Under the pieces are notes generated by a model that worked only from the letters and a program-made list of their open reading frames with translations, was not told the origin of the DNA and searched no databases. DNA of 64,000 bases, from NCBI GenBank assembly GCA_035717365.1, contig DASTIS010000230.1, forward strand, positions 1 through 64,000, in the 5' to 3' direction. Each line of letters opens with the position of its first letter. The first letter of the stretch is position 1. The DNA comes from 66-474 sp035717365 (GTDB lineage Bacteria > Pseudomonadota > Gammaproteobacteria > Xanthomonadales > Rhodanobacteraceae). Both the position numbers and the translations under genes were made by a program. This document shows positions 62,015 through 64,000 of this stretch, one piece after another.

Positions 62015-63280
62015 ATGCCCACCGCCCCCGCTCAGACCGACAGCCCTTTGGGCATCGAGGTAGACGTCCTCCCGTTCGTTCGCATGCCGATCGTCGATCG
62101 CGACGCGCAACTGGTCGCCTATGACATCTGCCATCAGACCGGTGATGACGCCAATCTGGCGCAGGCGACGCTGCAACTGTTCGAACAGGGTTATCTGGAC
62201 CTGCTTGCCGGTAACCGTCTTGCCTTCCTTGCGGTGGATGAGGAACTGCTGCGCGAACACAGGGCCGGGCTGAGATTCGACGAGCGCGTGGGACCGCGTG
62301 TGGATGCCCGACTCGCCGCTTGTAACGACGCCCATGCATTGCTCACGGGCATGGCCGAGCGCGGCGTGCCGGTGATGATTGACAATTTCGTGTGGCCCGA
62401 TGGGGCGACCGAAGCTGTCACTCAACGTCTGCGGGAGCTGGTGCAGTTGGCACAGTGCGTCAGCATCGATGTGCGCGGGCACGACGAGTCGAGCCTGGTA
62501 CGTGCAGTGGCCAGCTTGCGCGCCGCGGACAGGAACGTGGTTGCGACGGCTTCCTACCTCTACGAGCACCGCACCCAGCGTGCCTGCATGAACCTGGGCT
62601 TCGACGCTTTCGAAGGCTCCTATCTGTTCAAGCCGGCGGAAGTGCAGCGGGTCGACACGCTGAAACCGAATCGTCTCAACCTGTTGCGCCTGCTGGCCGC
62701 GGTGCAGGATCCGGACAACGGTCCGGTCGAACTGGAAGAATTGATCCGCAATGATGTCGTGCTCAGCTACAAGTTGCTCAGCTGCGTCAATTCGGCCTAC
62801 TTCGGACTGCCGCGCGAGTTGAAGTCGCTGCAGCAGGCGGCGGTCTATTTCGGCGTGACGCGCATCCGCAACTGGGTTTATTCGATGGCCATCGGCGACC
62901 TCGACGACGCGCCGCCGGAACTGCTGAAACAGGCCTTGCTGCGTGCGCGCATGGCGGAACTGCTGGGCCGCAACCTGCCGCCCGAGCAACGCGAAATGGC
63001 TTTCATCACGGGCCTGTTCTCGTTGCTGGACACCATCATGGGGTTGCCCATGGCCCGCGTGCTGTCGGACCTGCCGATGCCCGACCCGGTGCGCCACGCG
63101 CTGGTCGAGGGCGCCGGTCCTCTGGCTGCCGTGCTCAAGCGGATTCGTGGATGGGAAAGCGCCGATGTGTCGGCGGCCACCGATGGCGATGGGGGCGACG
63201 TCGATTTGGCCGACGCGTACCTGCGCTCGTTGGAGTGGGCCGAACACGTCTACAGCTTCGTGGAGCGCAAGGCAGCGTGA
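62015..63280 (+). CDS. YuxH-like protein: degenerate EAL plus HDOD domain
   Basis: 421 residues. N-terminal half is an EAL-like fold (FVRMPIVDRDAQLVAYDICHQ, where active proteins have ARQPIxDxxxxxxGYELLxR) with the EAL catalytic glutamate region replaced (YDI). The C-terminal half is an HDOD domain (VELEELIRNDVVLSYKLLSCVNSAYFGLPRELKSLQQAAVYFGVTRIRNWVYSMA). Such proteins bind rather than degrade c-di-GMP in the cases known. 19 bases after flgN, so probably in the flgMN transcript. Start ATG 62015. Confidence 0.85.
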   Translation: MPTAPAQTDSPLGIEVDVLPFVRMPIVDRDAQLVAYDICHQTGDDANLAQATLQLFEQGYLDLLAGNRLAFLAVDEELLREHRAGLRFDERVGPRVDARLAACNDAHALLTGMAERGVPVMIDNFVWPDGATEAVTQRLRELVQLAQCVSIDVRGHDESSLVRAVASLRAADRNVVATASYLYEHRTQRACMNLGFDAFEGSYLFKPAEVQRVDTLKPNRLNLLRLLAAVQDPDNGPVELEELIRNDVVLSYKLLSCVNSAYFGLPRELKSLQQAAVYFGVTRIRNWVYSMAIGDLDDAPPELLKQALLRARMAELLGRNLPPEQREMAFITGLFSLLDTIMGLPMARVLSDLPMPDPVRHALVEGAGPLAAVLKRIRGWESADVSAATDGDGGDVDLADAYLRSLEWAEHVYSFVERKAA

Positions 63281-63304
63281 GGCGGGCACACGGGGTTGCC
63301 TCAG

Positions 63305-63324
63305 GGGCCACTTGGAAGTGGCCC
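63305..63324 (+). terminator. Hairpin after the YuxH-like gene
   Basis: GGGCCACTT and AAGTGGCCC form a 9-base stem around GG, 25 bases past the stop at 63280. No U-tract follows, so termination strength is uncertain. Confidence 0.5.
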
Positions 63325-63482
63325 GCCGTTCGTGTGCATTGCCGCGACGCGGGTAACAGCGGGTCGCCCGTTGCGGGCCGGCGGATCTCGGACGCACGGA
63401 TCCCTGCCACCCAATCCGGCCACTCAACATCGTTGCGCCGTCCGCTGGCGGGATACCGCGCGCAAGTGTGCCCGACGGCACC

Positions 63483-63509
63483 TAAAGATTTCATCCGGGC
63501 TGCCGATGA
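63483..63509 (+). promoter_or_regulatory. Sigma-28 promoter of the small exported protein gene
   Basis: Plus-strand TAAAG (63483-63487)-N14-GCCGATGA (63502-63509), one of the better matches in the window. The predicted start near 63516 gives a leader of about 53 bases. Confidence 0.8.
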
Positions 63510-63518
63510 AAAGGGCAA

Positions 63519-63537
63519 CGCTCCTCCCGAAGGAGCG
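63519..63537 (+). promoter_or_regulatory. Stem-loop in the 5' leader
   Basis: CGCTCCT (63519-63525) pairs with AGGAGCG (63531-63537) around CCCGA. The stem begins about 3 bases from the predicted transcript start, where it may stabilise the mRNA. The AGGAG in it is too far (34 bases) from the ATG to serve as its ribosome site. Confidence 0.5.
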
Positions 63538-63568
63538 CGCTGTTTCGTCAACATCCGGGAATCCCGTC

Positions 63569-63931
63569 ATGAAAAGAATCGTCGCCGCCGCCGCTATCCT
63601 CCTGCTGGCTCCCATTGTCGCCCATGCGGCTTGCACCCCCGCCAACTTCAAGCTGGCTTCCTTCGAAGTCAAAACCGGTGATGTCTCGAACCCGGTCATG
63701 CAGATGCCGGGCAAGTTGGTCAACGATTGCAAGGAACCGGCCGCGGCGCAGCTGGAAATCCAGGCGAAGGCGGCTGACGGGTCCGTGGTGCAGGAGCGCA
63801 AGTTCTGGCCGGCCGGCACCGCCAACATTGCCCCCGGCGGCAGCGTGCATTTCGATGCGGGGCGAATGTTTCATTTCAAACCGTCGATGAAAACCTACGC
63901 GATCACCATCGTCGCGGTACGCAGTTGGTGA
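63569..63931 (+). CDS. Small exported protein of the flagellar regulon, unknown function
   Basis: 120 residues. A clear signal peptide (MKRIVAAAAILLLAPIVAHA, cleavage before ACTP) and a mature chain of about 100 residues, beta-rich, with two cysteines that could pair (in ACTP and VNDC). The pattern LVNDCKEPAAAQLEIQAKAADGSVVQERKFWPAGTANIAPGGSVHF suggests a small Ig-like fold of the FxLYD type. I do not recognise a named family. It is preceded by a good sigma-28 promoter and a leader stem-loop, so it should be made with late flagellar proteins. The frame is open from 63296, but the signal peptide supports ATG 63569. Confidence 0.8.
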   Translation: MKRIVAAAAILLLAPIVAHAACTPANFKLASFEVKTGDVSNPVMQMPGKLVNDCKEPAAAQLEIQAKAADGSVVQERKFWPAGTANIAPGGSVHFDAGRMFHFKPSMKTYAITIVAVRSW

Positions 63932-64000
63932 GCCGATAGTCCGGCCGTATGGTTGCGGCAGCGTTCGTTCCCACACCCTGTTTGCGCGAGTGGACACCCC

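Overview
The window is high-GC chromosomal DNA from a gammaproteobacterium, most likely of the order Xanthomonadales (Lysobacterales), perhaps Rhodanobacteraceae-like. The evidence is the tol-pal operon followed by queC and tRNA-Lys, plus a polar-flagellum cluster ordered as in Pseudomonas, with fleQ/fleS/fleR and sigma-28/sigma-54 control. The taxonomic call is inference; no rRNA gene is present.

Layout. 1-6078 (+): ybgC-tolQ-tolR-tolA-tolB-pal-cpoB-queC, tightly packed; a REP-like palindrome sits on the ybgC start. 6211-6285: tRNA-Lys(UUU). 6286-10008: a small accessory block with a headless merR fragment, a mercuric/glutathione-reductase-like flavoprotein, a DMT exporter with a very His-rich tail, and degraded sequence. 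10009-57752 (almost all -): one flagellar/chemotaxis regulon. In transcription order from the right it runs flgBCDEFGHIJKL, fliC, fliD-fliS-fliT-fliT', a PilZ-like gene, fleQ, (HD-GYP-like / GGDEF pair), fleS-fleR, fliEFGHIJ, fliK, fliLMNOPQR-flhB-flhA, flhF, fleN, fliA, cheY-cheZ-cheA-motC-motD-parC-parP-cheW-DUF2802. 58005-63931: cheV (-) diverging from a soluble chemoreceptor-flgA operon (+), then flgM-flgN, a YuxH-like degenerate EAL/HDOD protein and a small exported protein.

How it works together. FleQ (with sigma-54) tops the hierarchy. FleS/FleR and sigma-54 probably drive the basal body, hook and FliD genes; sigma-54 -24/-12 elements are readable upstream of fliE, fliK, flgB, fliD and probably fleS. 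FliA (sigma-28), held by FlgM, drives late genes. TCAAG/TAAAG-N14-GCCGATA-type promoters are readable upstream of fliC, flgM, cheV, the chemoreceptor, both genes of the divergent c-di-GMP pair, and a small exported protein at 63569.

Most interesting points: (i) a divergent pair inserted between fleQ and fleS, made of a periplasmic-TPR diguanylate cyclase and an HD-GYP protein lacking its HD dyad, each with its own sigma-28 promoter; (ii) an uncharacterised exported protein with a sigma-28 promoter; (iii) a CheA linker with two copies of a motif resembling the CheY-docking peptides of FliM and CheZ; (iv) tandem fliT-like genes; (v) promoters that predict leaderless mRNAs for fleS and the cyclase; (vi) cheB and cheR missing from their usual slots.
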